From: Ichthyophis bannanicus
Taxonomy: Eukaryota > Chordata > Amphibia > Gymnophiona > Ichthyophiidae
Length of the DNA stretch: 64,000 nt
Direction of reading: 5' to 3'
Assembly (NCBI GenBank): GCA_033557465.1
Contig: CM066031.1
Location: 1,229,251,312 to 1,229,315,311, forward strand
In this document: in pieces, positions 40,941-52,826 of the stretch
Numbering within the stretch: the stretch's first letter is position 1
Layout of the letters: every line of letters begins with the position of its first letter
Notes under the pieces: model-generated
Database searches by the model: none
What the model saw: the letters and a program-made list of their open reading frames with translations, nothing else
Told to the model about the DNA's origin: nothing
Program-made: the position numbers and the translations under genes

Positions 40941-41460
40941 CACTGGTAATGGGGTTGAGGGGACTAGCACTGGAAATGAGCGGATTAGGGGAGGCTAGGA
41001 CTGGTAATGAACTGATGGGGGGTAGGACTGGTATTGGGCTGATTAGGGGAGGCTAGCACTGGTAATGGGGTTGAGGGGGGATTAGCACTGGAAGCGAGCT
41101 GATTGGGGGGCTTTGACTGGGCATGGGCTGATTGTGGGGAGGGGAGGATAGAGCTGCTGGCCCTGGAAGATAACTGGGGGCTAAGGCTACAAATGGGCTG
41201 ATATGAGGGGATGGGAGAATGGAACTGGATCTGAGAGGGGCTGCCATGGTATTTGTACTAGAAGGGACTGGTCAGTGGGGAAGGAGGGGGACTGGAAGGA
41301 AATGGACACCAGTGGCAATCATGGGAATGCAAGTTGACATTGGAAGGTACTGGGAGTGAGGACTGGAAAGGGGCTGATACTGGAGAGGGTTACTGGGACT
41401 GGAAATAGGCTGATGGAAAGAAGTGAAGAAAACGAAAGAAGAGATAAGAAATGGCAGATG
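40940..41460. repeat. Degenerate G-rich minisatellite of hAT copy D
   Basis: Units such as CACTGGTAATGGGGTTGAGG, GGACTGGTATTGGGCTGATT and GGACTGGAAATAGGCTGATGG. These are the same motif as the arrays in hAT copies A, B and C. Confidence 0.78.
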
Positions 41461-42236
41461 GACCATAGACCACAGAAAGAGAGCTAAGAGAAGACAGGAA
41501 AGCAGAAGCCTCAGATCAGGACCAGCATAATCAAAGAATAAATTGGTCAGACAACAAAGGTAGAAAAAATAATTTTATTTCATATTAGTGATTTGACTAC
41601 AAAATCCATCATAAATTTGAAATCAAATATTGTTACTTGTTGTTGTGATATTTTCTGGCGTATTTTTTTTGGTGTGCGAAGGAAGAGGGGTAGTCTTATA
41701 CGGCGAGTATAGGCCAAACATATTTTAACAGGAAAAGTAGGGGGTCGTATATAGCATTAAGGTAAGAAACAATATATGCAGTGTTAGATTTGTTTTAAAT
41801 GTCGCAATGGTTTTGCGGCTCCCAGTTTTTTTTTCCCTTCGGAAACGGGTCCAAGTGGCTCTTTATGTCTTAAAGGTTGCAGACCCCTGCACTAGGCAAA
41901 CTAGGCAGTTGCCTAGGGTGGTAGGCCCTGGTGGGCGGCATCGCTACAGCCTCTCCTCCCATGAAGTGACTGCTGAACTGCTGCCTTAGTGGTGTCATGG
42001 GATTTAAAACGACCGTGCACATGCACACGGTTACAGCATGTCACTCCTGCCCCCTCCAACAGAAGTTGCCTCAGGGAGGGGACAGGAGCGGCAGGCCATG
42101 AGCACGCAGGCACTTTAAGGCCCGATGCTGCACTGAAGCAGCAGTTCAGCTGCCACTTCAGAAAAGGTGTGATCCCGGTGCCATCCCCCCTCCCCCAGGT
42201 GAGAAGCTGGATGCCGGGAGGGAGGGCAGCATGGAG

Positions 42237-42425
42237 GGCGTGGTATCATCAGCATAGCGAAGGTTGTTGATGAGTCTTCTACCAATCTTCACACCTCTGT
42301 TGTCTTCATACAATCCTGCTTATCTGATGATTTGTTCTGCATGTAAATTAAACAGGTAGGGGGAAAGTATGCAGCCTTGTCGATTTTGTTTGTTGAAACC
42401 TCTGAGTGCATGAAACGGAGATACT
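42237..42425 (-). mobile_element. RTE/BovB-like reverse transcriptase fragment
   Basis: Minus strand translates as KQNRQGCILSPYLFNLHAEQ, then a stop, GLYEDNRGVKIGRRLINNL and RYADDTT. This is the RTE/BovB palm region (RQGCILSPxLFNLYAE, INNLRYADDTT) including YADD at about 42243-42256. One stop codon is visible. Only this internal piece of about 190 bp remains. Confidence 0.78.
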
Positions 42426-43072
42426 GAATGAGTGTATGCCAGGTCCCAAAAAAAGAAAGAAAGGAAAAGTATTGTGCTATATGAATGTGTAATTATGGTC
42501 TCATAATTATCCCTTTAATGTTTATGTTAGACAGGGAAAGTGTTTGGGAAACCAAAAAAAGAGAAAAACAGAGAGTTTATGGTTTCCAAGCTAGGGTTCC
42601 CACTACCTTGGGCGGGCCCTGCTCAGGAGAGACTCGCTCCCTGCTTACTCCCCTTCTCTCTTGAGGAGCTGAAATGAGAGAAGCCCCTTAGGCTGCCCCT
42701 CTCTATTCCTCCTATTGACAACACCTCAGCCATCTCAGATCACTACTTTATTCTCTGGGGAATGAACACACACCCCAATCTCTTTTCTCTCACCAAACTG
42801 AACTATACAAAGCTTGGAAAGGTCCTTGTTTACATTCATAGAATTTTATACATAGAAAGTATTCTCACAGAGCCCTAGAAATTTCTACACAGGTTTTGAA
42901 ACAATATTCAATATTTCCAGCATGAGGAACATACTTAAAGGGAGATAAAATCAAAAACTTGGGGAAGTATTATCTTAAGCCTCCAAAAATAGATGTCTGT
43001 GCAATATTGAACACGGACCATGTTTCAATAAAAAAGTCTGCTTCATGGGTGTTGTGAAGAAGAAGTTGTTAA
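42426..43072. other. Unassigned interval
   Basis: Mixed composition; GGGCGGGCCCTG at about 42611-42623 could be a degenerate hAT end. No gene supported. Confidence 0.35.
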
Positions 43073-44970
43073 ATGTGTCACTTGCTTCTATCCATCTTGT
43101 CCTTTAATTTTAGCATCCACCCTCTGTATCTCATTAGTTTGCTTCTGACCCTCACTGTCTTTTTGCTACACTCGCCCCTCTCTTCAAGGTCCCTCCTCTT
43201 CAATCCTCCCTTCACTGCCCAGACCTTGGCTGACTATTTTCATGACAAAGTCCAGAAGATTAGCCTTGGATTCTCCTCAAGGTCACCACCACCTCACCAT
43301 CCCCCTCTTCAATCCCAAATCCTTCACTCACCTTCATTCACCCTTTCTTCCTTTTCTGAAATCGCTGAGGAGGAAACTACAAATCTTCGCTCCTCCTTCA
43401 AAATGACTACCTGCTCCTCTGATTCCATTCCCACCTGTCTGCTAAGCTCTATCTTTTCCGCTTTCATTCATGACATCTGTCATATTCTTAATTTATTGCT
43501 TTCCACTGCAACTGTTCCTGTGGCCTTCAAGCATGCTGTGGTTACACCTCTCCTTATTACCTCTTCACTAGATCCTATCTGTCCTTTCAGTTATTGGCTT
43601 ATCTCTCTCCTCCCCATTGCTTCAAAACTACTTGAATGAGTTCACTGCCACTGTCATGACTATCTTTGCTCTCAAGCCTTTTTGAATCCACTGTGATCTG
43701 GCTTTCGTTCTCTGCATTCCACAGAAATGGCTCTTGCCAAAGTCTCCAGCAACTTGTTCCTCATCAAATCCAAAGGCCTCTACTCTATTCTCGTTCTTCT
43801 TGACCTTTCTTCTACCTTTGACACTGTTGATCACCACCTTCTCCTCAACATCCTATCCTCGCTTGGATTTATGGGCTCTGTTCCATCCTTGTTTTTTTCT
43901 TCTTTCTCCCATCGCACTTTTAGTGTATGTTCTGTTGGATCCTACTCTACTGCCATCCAACTTTCAGTGGGTGTACACCGTAGGGCTCTGTCTTGGGACC
44001 TCTCTTTTTCTCTCTCTACATTTAGTTCTCCCATGGTTTTCAGTACCATCTTTATGCTGACAATTCTTATCTACCTTTCTGTACCTGAAATCTATCCAGG
44101 AATCCAGGCCCAGATCTCTACCTGCTTATTCGACATTGCTGCCTGGATGTCTCACCACTGTGTGAAATTGAACATGGCCCAAACTGAGCTCCTTATCTTT
44201 TCCCCTAAGCCAACCTCTTCCGCCCGTCTCTTTTTATGTGGATAACACTACACTCCTCCCTGTTTCTTCAGTTTGCAACCTTGAGGTCATCTTTGACTCT
44301 ACTCTATCTTTCTCTGCCCACATCTAATAAATAGATACAACCTGTTGCTTCTTTCTCTATAACATTGGCAAAATTCGTCCCTTTCTTTCTACACACACTA
44401 CTAAGACCCACATCCACTCACAATTCATCTCCCGTCTTGACTATTGTAACCTGCTCCTCACTGGTCTCCCTCTGAATCATCTTTCTCCCCTTCAATCTAT
44501 TTGAAACTTAGCTGCATGGCTTATCTTCTGGCAGTACCGCTATGCTCATGTAACCCCTCTTCTCAAGTCATTTCACTGGCTCCCTATCCGTTCCACATCC
44601 AGATCAAACTTCTCCTACTGACCTGCAAGTGCATTCATTCTGTGACTCCTTACTTCTTTTCCTCCCTTATCTCACTTTACACCCCTCCTTGGCAACTCTG
44701 CTCCTCTGGCAGATCTGTTTTATCTGTGCCCTTCTCTGCTACTGCCAACTCTAGACTTCATTCATTCCACCTTGCTGCTCCATATGCCTGGAATAAACTA
44801 CCTGAGTCGGTGTATCAGAATCCTTCTCTGGCCCTATTCAAATCCAGGCTGATGAGACTGCTTTTGGATCCTGATGCTCCTCATTCTTTTGTCCCCAGTT
44901 CTACTTATGTGTATCTTGCCATGCGTACACCTTGTAGCGCCATACAAATGATTAGTAGTAGCAGTAGTTA
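43073..44970 (+). mobile_element. Decayed L2 LINE
   Basis: Hallmarks in order: ADYFHDKVQKIS (about 43230), TSSLDPICPFSYW (about 43570), VLLDLSSTFDTVDHHLLL (about 43795), FDIAAWMSHHCVKLNMAQTE and LLIFSPKP (about 44130-44210), and LPESVYQNPSLALFKSRL (about 44800). The 3' end GCGCCATACAAATGATTAGTAGTAGCAGTAG is a typical L2 terminus. Stops and shifts are frequent. It is an older, canonical L2 rather than one of the local GSALSALLF copies. Confidence 0.82.
43208..44940 (+). pseudogene. L2 ORF2 remnant
   Basis: Open pieces at 43073-43639, 43727-44245 and 44501-44971 belong to one degraded reverse transcriptase gene. The PQG and YADD motifs are lost or shifted (a frame change near 43985). Confidence 0.75.
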
Positions 44971-45592
44971 GCTGAGTGAATAGTGATTTTAGCATGTGCG
45001 CTAAGATATTGTTAGAATTTCCTCAATATTGCGCAAAACCACCCAAAGTTCCTTTTGACTGAGAAGGCATCAAGTACCCAGTGGTGGAAGGGTTAACTGC
45101 AGTTAGGCAACAACAATGCATTCTGGTGTAAGATCGAAATCAGGAGTCATAGCCAGCTGGCAATTTTTTAAAATCATTTTTGTACAATTAGTGGCAGTTT
45201 CTTCAAAAATAGATTAGGTCTATTAGCTGAAAAACGAACTCCAACAGCCGGGAGTCTCTGTCACCATAGCAACAGGCAGATCTCTCAATGGCTTTCACCC
45301 CGCCCACTGCAACAAGCAGGAAACAGCAAGAACAATTTTACCAGGGCTGACTTTAATCCCTCTCACTGTATCACACTTACAACAAAACTCAGATGCAAAA
45401 CATGTTGCCCAGCCAGCTTATGTGCTCTTTCAAATTGTTTGAGGTTTTCTCAGTCTTAGAAAGAAATGGATGATCTCTCGAAATACCATGGGAGAGTGGA
45501 AGCACTCAGGGAACAAAATCCATCACTTGAGGGTAACACGTAAAGCTCCTGGTTTCACTGTTCTCCATCAAAAAATGCTGTACTTTATAAGA
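44971..45592. other. Unassigned interval
   Basis: AT-rich, no repeat match in the window, no supported gene. Confidence 0.4.
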
Positions 45593-47046
45593 ACATAAGA
45601 ACATAAGATATGCCATACTGGGTCAGACCAAGGTCCATCAAGCCCAGTATTCTGTTTCCAACAGTGGCCAATCTAGGTCATATGTACCTAGCAGTTTCCC
45701 CAAGGAACACAGGTTCCACAATGCTTGTATTGGTTCAAGCACTGATATCCTGATATCCCTTCTTAATACTGGTTTATGAACCTTTCCTCCAGGAACTTGT
45801 CCAAATTTTTTTTAAACCCAGCTACACTAACAGCCTTTACTACATCCTCCGGTAACAAATTCCAGAGTTTGATTACACGTTGAATGAAAAAATATTTTCT
45901 TTTATTAGTCTTAAATAGTTTACTCTGTAGCTTCATTGCACGTCCCCTAGTCTTTCTATATTCTGATAAGGTAAACAATCGATCTACGTTTACCCGTTCC
46001 ACTCCGTTCATTAATTTATAGACTTCTATCATATCTCCCCTCAGCCGTCTCTTTTCCAGGTTAAAGAGCCTAACCTTTTTAGCCTTTCTTCATAGGAGTA
46101 TCCTTCCTTCCCCTTTACCATTTTGGTGGCTCTTCTCTGAACCTTTTCTAAAATCGCTATATCCTTTTTAAGATACGGCGACCAGAATTGCACACAATAT
46201 TCAAGGTGCGGTCTCACCATGGAACGATATAGAGGCATTATAATATCTTTTGTTTTATTTTCCATTCCTTTCCTTATCATACCTAGCATTCTATTTGCTC
46301 TCTTGGCCGCTGCTGCACGAGGGTTTTAACATGGTATCCACAATGACGCCTAAATCTTTTTCCTGGGTGGTGGTTCCTAATGTGGAACCTTGCATCGTGT
46401 AACCATAGTTTGGGTTGTTCTTCCCTAGGTGCATAACCTTGCACTTGTCCACATTAAATTTCATCTGCCATTTTGATGCCCAGTCTTCCAATTTATCAAG
46501 ATCCTCTTGCAATTTTCCACAATCCTCTTGGGTTTTAACAACTTTAAATAGTTTTGTGTCATCTGCAAATTTGATAACCTCACTCGTTATTCCACTTTCC
46601 AGGTCATTTATGAATATGTCAAAAAGCAGCGGACCCAGCACAGATCCCTGGGGTACACCACTATTCACTTTTCTCCATTGGGAAAACTGGCCATTTAGCC
46701 CTACCCTCTGCTTTCTATCTTTTAACCAGTTCCTGATCCACAATAGTACACTGCCTCCTATCCCATGACTCTTTAGTTTTGCCAAAAGTCTCTGATGAGG
46801 GACCTTGTCAAAGGCTTTCTGAAAGTCCAGATACACAATATCAACCGACTCACCTTTGTCCACCTGATTATTCACTCCTTGAAAAAAACATAACAGATTA
46901 GTAAGACAAGATCTTCCTTGTCTAAAGCCATGTTAGCTGTCTCCCATTAGGTCATGACTATCTACATGCTGAGTAATTTTATTCTTTATGATGGTTTCTA
47001 CCATTTTTCCCGGTACTGATGTCAGGCTCACCGGTCTGTATTAACT
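45593..47046 (-). mobile_element. CR1-clade LINE, 5'-truncated
   Basis: Minus strand from about 47046: YRPVSLTSVPGKMVE, then DS-stop-HGFRQGRSC, LDFQKAFDKVPHQRLL, SGVPQGSVLGPLLF, FADD at 46558-46569, EKDLGVIVD, VRPHLEYCVQFWSP, LEKVQRRATKMV and KRKYFFIQRVIKLWNLLP. The 3' terminus at 45593-45615 is the repeat TTATGTTC/TTATG, the octamer-type end of CR1. The same subfamily, more truncated, is at 59493-59914. Confidence 0.92.
45763..47040 (-). pseudogene. CR1 reverse transcriptase, broken
   Basis: A stop near 46930 (in DS-stop-HGF), a shift near 46310, another near 46040. The RT core piece 46291-46875 is otherwise intact and includes FADD; pieces 46041-46289 and 45763-46032 supply the C-terminal domain. 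Confidence 0.88.
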
Positions 47047-47485
47047 CTAATCTTGGAGAACGATGATGCGTTTATTGAATATATCTCCGGTAATAGTGAG
47101 TATCCCACATCCTCCATCTCACATGCCATCTCTCTTTTTCCTTCCTCTCTCCATTTTTCTCTAATTCTAAATATATTCCATTGCTTTACAGATTGCCATG
47201 GATTGCATACTAGCCAAGGAAATGAAAATGAGGATATATTTATATGGAAGGTTTCAACAATAAACTTTAGAATTTGCTAATAAAAGCCTCCAATAAAATG
47301 AAGTGGGTCTGTGTGGGCATCCGGTGCTCCAGATTTGAATACTTACTTAGCTCTTTAGGCATTAAGTCACTTGGGCGCTATGTGGACCTTAGGTGATTAT
47401 TCAGAGTGAGGAAATGTTGACAGCTTGTACAAAGCAATACAAAGGAAAGGGAAATTTTCAAAACCATTTGTACAGGTAAAAAGCA
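47047..47485. other. Unassigned interval
   Basis: No element boundary or gene recognised. Confidence 0.4.
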
Positions 47486-48806
47486 TTTTACCATACCAAC
47501 CTAATCATGAGATCAGCCAACAAACCAAGGGAGCTATTTAACATTGTGCAGAAGCTCACCAAAGACGCCACTCAGCACTGCACCCATCACCTGGACCCAC
47601 AAAAATTAGCAAACTACCTAAAAGCAAAGAACTCCAACCAAACGAGCACCCCTCTCCCCCAGGCATGCAACCTGAAAGTGACGGAGCCTCAGCAAACCTG
47701 GGAGAACTTTAGCATACCCTCAACACAGCAAATAGAGGACATAGTGAATGCCCTTAACACACCGACCTCGCCATCTGACCCATGCCCAGTGGCATGGATC
47801 AAAGCTACTAGAAGCCAACTAGCCCATTACCTCCACAAAATCGTTAAGGAATCCCTCCAGCAAGGACATATGCTGCAATCACTCAAGCAAGCCACGATAC
47901 GCCCGATCCTCAAGAGCACCACGCTAAGCCCCTCTGATCCAAAATCCTACCGCCCCATCTCTAGTCTTTCATTCCTCACAAAAATTATCAAAAAGACCAT
48001 GCAGAGACAATTACAGGATCACATAGATTTGAACGCTCCACTTGACGTCCACCACCATGGCTTTAAACCACAGCACAATGTGGAAACTCTGCTTACCTCT
48101 CTCTTCGACAATCTCCTAAAAGGCATGGACAACATAAAGAACGGATTCCTGCTCGTATTCATGGACATCTCAGCGGCTTTTGACACTGTATCCCACACCA
48201 TATTGCTACAGCACCTGCAGCAGATTGGAATAAGTGAGAACACCCTAAAATGGTTTACCTCCTACCTGAATGATCGGATGCAGCAAGTCAAATGTGCTCA
48301 AAAGAAATCAGTTCCCTGTTACACAAGGAATATCACAAGGTTCAGCTCCTTCATCTATAATATATACATTCAACCCATATGCAACATCGTCAAATGCCAC
48401 AAACTACATTACCACCTGTACGCTGATGATATCATGGTATATGCCCCAATCAACCTGCAATCACCTGACATGACATCGATGACAAGCTGCCTTGAGGACA
48501 TGGACACCGGGCTCACTGCTAACAACCTGATGGTCAACTTTGATAAAACAGAGGCTATGTTCATTAACAGAGACTCCACATTCAAGCCGCCCCAAACAAT
48601 CAGCATTCTAAACAAAACTATAGCAATCAAGGATGAAGTGAGGTACCTGGGCATCACTCTGGACAGATCTCTGAACCTACAATCTCACTTTACTAAAACT
48701 GCAGCAAAAGCCTACCACCAATTGAGGATCATCAGAAAACTCAAACCAATCCTTGACCAAGACCACTTCCACACAATCAGCCAAGCAATCATCACCCCAC
48801 TGCTAG

Positions 48807-48814
48807 ACCATGGA
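48807..48814. repeat. 8-bp target duplication of hAT copy B (left)
   Basis: ACCATGGA, matching ACTATGGA at 51387-51394 in 7 of 8 positions. Confidence 0.82.
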
Positions 48815-49789
48815 CAGGAGCGGCCCAAGGGGGGTGCGGGACCATGTGCGGAGACTCAGTGTGGGGTCTCATTTGCATAAATATTTGCATAATGTTACCA
48901 TACACTAACTTTTAATAAACATGCCTCTTAATGAGTGTATGGATAAAGAAAGACTAAGAGATTTCTACATTACTATAATCCAGTGCCAACCACCAGGCAC
49001 ATTAGGAACTACTACAAACACTGCCCATTTAGAACCCATAACAAACCCGCCGTATCGTAACAGCACTACCAGGACTCATAAAGCACCATACCCTACCTAT
49101 CAAAAGGCAACACTGCAAATATTAAACCAATACATTTCAGAGAACAACAATACATAACCTACTGGGGAAAGAGAACGAGTGGCAATGTCAAATAGGAATT
49201 ACATAAACAGAATACCTCAGCTCAGTTACACATGCAGAACATAGACCATCACCAATCAAGGAATCACAATTTAAAACAGGATGACAATAATTAAACTGGG
49301 ACCCCAAAAGCCAAACTTAGAATGTACAACAACACTGTAGAAATAAAACTATAAATTAATTTCCTCTTGTACTAAATAAAGCGCATATGTTAATGATTCA
49401 CATTTCCCAAAGCTGAGATATTCCAGTTAATAAATTCAAAATAAAGAGATATTTTTCTACCTTTTGTGCATTTTTTTTTTAGTTGCAATTGCTCCTGCCA
49501 CTTTCTTCTGGTTTCTTCGTGTCTTCTGCTAACTCTCCATCATCTGCTGTCCATTTGTCCTTTGTTCTCTCTTCTAGTTTTTTCCATTTTTTCTCTACAT
49601 CTGCTTTAACATACTAATTGTTCTCCTTTTGCTCTTTACTCATTCCTATTTCATCCACTCAAATTTTACCCCTCCATCCTCACTTACTCTCCCAATACCC
49701 AGCCAATTAAAGATTTTTCTTCCCTCCCACACAAAATATTTTCCCCTCTCCATTTCACTCTCCCAGCCCCATCCCATTCTAATCCTCCC

Positions 49790-50860
49790 CCAACATCAGC
49801 TCCCTTCTAGTTCCAGCCCCACCCAGCATCTGCTCCCTTCTAGCCCCCCGCATCAGCCCATTTCCAGTCCTAGCCCCCCATCAGCCCATTTCCAGTCCTA
49901 TCCTAGCCTCACCATCAGCCCATTTCCAGTCCTAGCTCCCCCATCTATTTACAGTCCTATCCAAATCCCTCCATCAGCTCATTTCCAATCCCAGCCCCCC
50001 ATCAGCCGATTTCTAGTCCTTTCCTAGCCCCACCATCAGCCCATGTCAAATCCTAGCTGCCCTCCACTCAGCCCATTACCAATCCAAGCCCCCAATAAGC
50101 CTACTTCCAGTTCTAGCTCCTCCATGAGTCCATTTCACTCCAAGCCCCCACCACAGCCCATTTCCAATTTTAGCATCCCCCAACAGCCCATTTCCAGTCC
50201 TATCCTAGCACCTCCATCAGCCCATTTCCTGTCCTAGCTCCCCCCCACACTCAGACCATTTCCAGTCCTAGCTCCCTCCCCTCACAGCCCATTTCCAATA
50301 TCAGCACCCCCCACCAACAGCCCATTTCCAGTCCTATCCTAGCACCTCCATCAGCCCATTTCCTGTCCTAGCTCCCCCCCCCCCCACTCAGCCCATTTCC
50401 AGTCCTAGCTCCCTCCACTCACTGCCTGTTTCCATTCCAAGCCCCCTCCCCATCAGCTGTTTGCAGTTCAAACCCTCCTTCCACTCAGCCCATTTCCATT
50501 CCAAGCCCCTGTCCCCATCCCCATCAGCTATTTGCAGTTCAAGTCCCCCTTCCACTCAGCCCATTACCAGTCCTAACCCCCCATCAGCCCACTTCCAGTC
50601 CTAAGCCCCCCATCAGCCCACTTTCAGTCCTAACCCCCATCACCCCATTTTCAGTCTTAGCCCCCCCATAGCCCATTTCCAGTCCTAGCCCCCCCCCATC
50701 ATCCCATTTCCAGTCCTAGCTCCCCCCATCAGCCCATTTCCAGTCCTAGCCCCCCATAGCCCATTACCAGTCCTAACCCCCCCATCAGCCCACCTTCAGT
50801 CCTAAACCCCCCATCAGCCCATTTCCAGTCCTAGACCCCCCTCCCCCTATCAGCCCAGGG
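49790..50860. repeat. C-rich minisatellite of hAT copy B
   Basis: Units close to CATCAGCCCATTTCCAGTCC plus TAGCCCCCC, the complement of the array in copy A. Confidence 0.88.
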
Positions 50861-50886
50861 AAACTATAAAAGAAAAAACTAACTTG

Positions 50887-51270
50887 CTGCTGCCGCTGTC
50901 GCCCTGGCAGCAGCAGAATCAAGTGTCTCCCGCGGGGCCCCACCCGCCCAACAGAGCCCTCCCTCCTGTCCGGCAGAGCCCTCCCTCGATCACTCTCCTC
51001 AGCGCGGCTTTCAGGGCCGCGAAGGGAGAGAGTTTCCCTCTCGGGGTTCTATTAAGCTGGCCGGGGCTGATGGGAAACAGGAAATACCTGTTCCCATCAG
51101 CCCCAGCGGGCTTAACAGAGCCGCAAGAGGGAAACCCTTAATCGAGGGAGGGCTCTGCCGGACAGGAGGGAGGGCTCTGTTGGTAGGGAGGGCTCTGTTG
51201 GGCGGGTGGGGCCCCGCGGGAGACACTTGATTCTGCCGCTGCCACGGCGGCAGCAGAAGCAGCAAGTTTG
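50887..51270. repeat. Long GC-rich hairpin of hAT copy B
   Basis: Arms pair around about 51085: GGGGCTGATGGGAAACAGG against CCTGTTCCCATCAGCCCC, and GAATCAAGTGTCTCCCGCGG against CCGCGGGAGACACTTGATTC. The right arm has a partial triplication of GGGAGGGCTCTG. Confidence 0.85.
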
Positions 51271-52370
51271 TTTTTTTCTTTTAAAGTTTTCCTGGGCTGA
51301 TGGGCAGAATGTTGTTTGCGCGGGGTCCCCTGAAACTTGGGGCTCTGTGCAAACAACATTCTTGCTCAATGGATGGGCCGGCCCTGACTATGGAAACTCA
51401 CTATACCAAGGCCTCCCCCAGCAGTCTATTAACCCACTCCAAATGGTGCAGAATACTGCAGTACGCATCATCACGGGCACTGCAAGATCTGAACACATCA
51501 CTCCCGTCCTGTGACAGCTGCACTGGCTCCCAATTATTTCAAGGGCAAAATTCAAATCAATCCTGAACATTTTCAAAATCTTCCACCACCACTCTGCAGA
51601 TGCGCTCCAGGATGTATAATCAAGGATGTCAGTAACAGGCCTAGAAGAACCAACAATGACAACAGGATCACCTTACTCACAGGTTATCACAAGACTAAGC
51701 AAGTAACATCTAAGAGAGCTCCCTCGCTACTGGCGCCTGCATTATGGAACTCCCTCCCCATAGACTTAAGGACCCTAAATGATACCAAGAACTTTCACAA
51801 AGCTCTCAAGACCCATCTCTTCACCGAGGCCTATGAGCAACCATCTTAAGTTGCCAAGCACTAGATACCACCCAAGTGGCCCACTAGCTACCCTCACCAC
51901 TTAGCCCCAACCGCCCATCTCTATTTAGACCTATAAGTAGATAGCTTTTTATGTATGTGAATCATATCTCCTCCTGTTGAATGTATGCCTCCCAATGTCT
52001 TGTTGACCACTTTGATTGAAGGATAAGGTGGTTTATAAAACTGTCTAAATAAATACATTTTACACCTATAAATCCCTCCATAACCCATGTCTGTGGAGGG
52101 GTAGCCTAATGGTTAGAGCAGCGAAGGAAGAACCAGGGAAGCTGGGGTTCAAATTCCACTGATGCTGCTTGTGATCTTGGGCAGCTCAAGTCTCCATTAC
52201 CTCACGTACAAACTTAGGGGCATGTTTACTGAAGCAGTTATTAGGTTAGTGCAGTCTTAGCATGCAGTATCAGCACTGTGCTTAAAACATAGCGTGGGAC
52301 AGGGGTGTTCCTACTGTGGTAGAGCTAGCCTGGGTGTTTGCAGCTAACCCTATCTTAATGGTTGGCAGTA

Positions 52371-52550
52371 TTTATTTATTTATTAGTGCTTATTTACCGC
52401 TTTTCATGAATCAAAGTGGTTTACAGAGAACTCAAGGATTGAACATTATATTAAACAAAAAATATATGTAACATCTTAACAGGGAGTGAAAGGGGAAAAG
52501 GGATGAATTAACTTAAATCAGCAACAGCTGATTTAAGTAATAACTATGTA
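52371..52550 (-). mobile_element. L2-type 3'-end fragment, minus strand
   Basis: Reverse complement reads CTCTGTAAACCACTTTGATTC, GCGGTAAATAAGCAC and AATAAATAAATAAATA, the same family as 22636-22795. Confidence 0.7.
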
Positions 52551-52639
52551 CAGAGAACTATGGCTGTGCTCCTTTGCAGGTAGGGTGCAGTTCTGAGCTA
52601 GTAATGTGGCCCACTTGCCCATGAGCTAGGGTGGTAGCA

Positions 52640-52826
52640 TGGTGGCTTTGTGCCTCCACTTTGGTGCCTGCAGCAGGCCATGTGTTTCGGCACACATGTC
52701 TTGCCACTTCTGATCCCCCTCCAACACAACTTTCTGTTGGAGGGGGCTCAGAAGTGGCAAGCCATGTGTGCCAAAGCGCATGGCCTGCCACAGTCATCAC
52801 AAGGGTAGCACAAAGCCACCACTCTT
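52640..52826. repeat. Long hairpin inside the Harbinger-like block
   Basis: Arms: GGCACACATGTCTTGCCACTT and CCCCCTCCAACA inverted as TGTTGGAGGGGG and AAGTGGCAAGCCATGTGTGCC; outer GTGGCTTTGTGC against GCACAAAGCCAC. The loop is only a few bases (about 52731-52735). Confidence 0.85.

Larger units (their letters stand above)
40100..41889 (+). mobile_element. Non-autonomous hAT element, copy D (family D)
   Basis: 1790 bp with ends CAGGGGTCGGCAACC and, inverted at 41889, CAGGGGTCTGCAACC. It is flanked by perfect CACTAGGC duplications inside family E. The order is terminus with a short CGGCTCCAGAGCCG palindrome, long hairpin (about 40200-40470), G/A-rich minisatellite (40450-40940), a degenerate GGACTGGTAATG-type array (40940-41460), AT-rich part and terminus. 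No transposase frame. The terminal sequence differs from copies A-C, but the internal minisatellite theme is shared. Confidence 0.88.
40077..42236 (+). mobile_element. hAT element (family E), interrupted and truncated
   Basis: Begins CAGGGCCGGCCCATCCACTA at 40077 and resumes after the inner insertion as AAACTAGGCAGTTGCCTAGG at 41898. The internal part (41930-42190) is an imperfect hairpin (TGACTGCTGAACTGCTGCCT against AAGCAGCAGTTCAGCTGCC). It is cut at about 42237 by an RTE fragment and the far terminus is lost. Related palindromic sequence with CCCCCTCCAACAG and GGCAGGCCATG lies in the Harbinger-like block at 52640-52826. Confidence 0.55.
48815..51386 (+). mobile_element. Non-autonomous hAT element, copy B
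   Basis: 2572 bp from CAGGAGCGGCCCAAGG to the inverted terminus GGGCCGGCCCTG, same family as copies A and C. The first 600 bp are nearly identical to copy C (60660-61310). The C-rich strand of the minisatellite is at 49790-50860 and the hairpin at 50887-51270. It interrupts an L2-clade LINE and so post-dates it. Confidence 0.9.
47507..51849 (+). pseudogene. L2 copy 5 reverse transcriptase, split
   Basis: Frame 47507-48814 contains NKPRELFNIVQ, TIRPILKSTT, SYRPISSLSF, FMDISAAFDTVSH and YADD at 48419-48430, then YLGITLDRS. The expected QGSALSALLF is garbled by two nearby compensating indels (about 48300-48350): the alternate frame reads QGISQGSAPSS. After the hAT, QNTAVRIITGTARSEHITPV is followed by a stop and shift, then APALWNSLPIDLRTL to 51849. 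Confidence 0.82.
47486..52062 (+). mobile_element. L2-clade LINE copy 5, split by hAT copy B
   Basis: 5'-truncated in the linker after the endonuclease. The two halves (47486-48814 and 51387-52062) join in sense: PLLD before the hAT insertion, then GNSLYQGLPQQSINPLQMVQ after it, where the family reads PHFDFANSILQGLPQ. The 3' end has GACCACTTTGATTGAAGG, AAGGTGGTTTATAAAAC and an AAATA-type tail near 52062. Confidence 0.86.

Noticed and set aside
40404..40970. Three overlapping Ser/Pro/His-rich open frames
   Set aside because: Frames without stops produced by the GGGCTGACATGGAGGGATGG minisatellite in all three phases.
48921..49157. Conserved small frame (MPLNECMDKERLRDFY...) repeated at 60766-60969
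   Set aside because: It lies in the terminal part of two hAT copies of the same family. Its conservation follows from repeat homology, and the frame is shortened in one copy, so coding is not supported.
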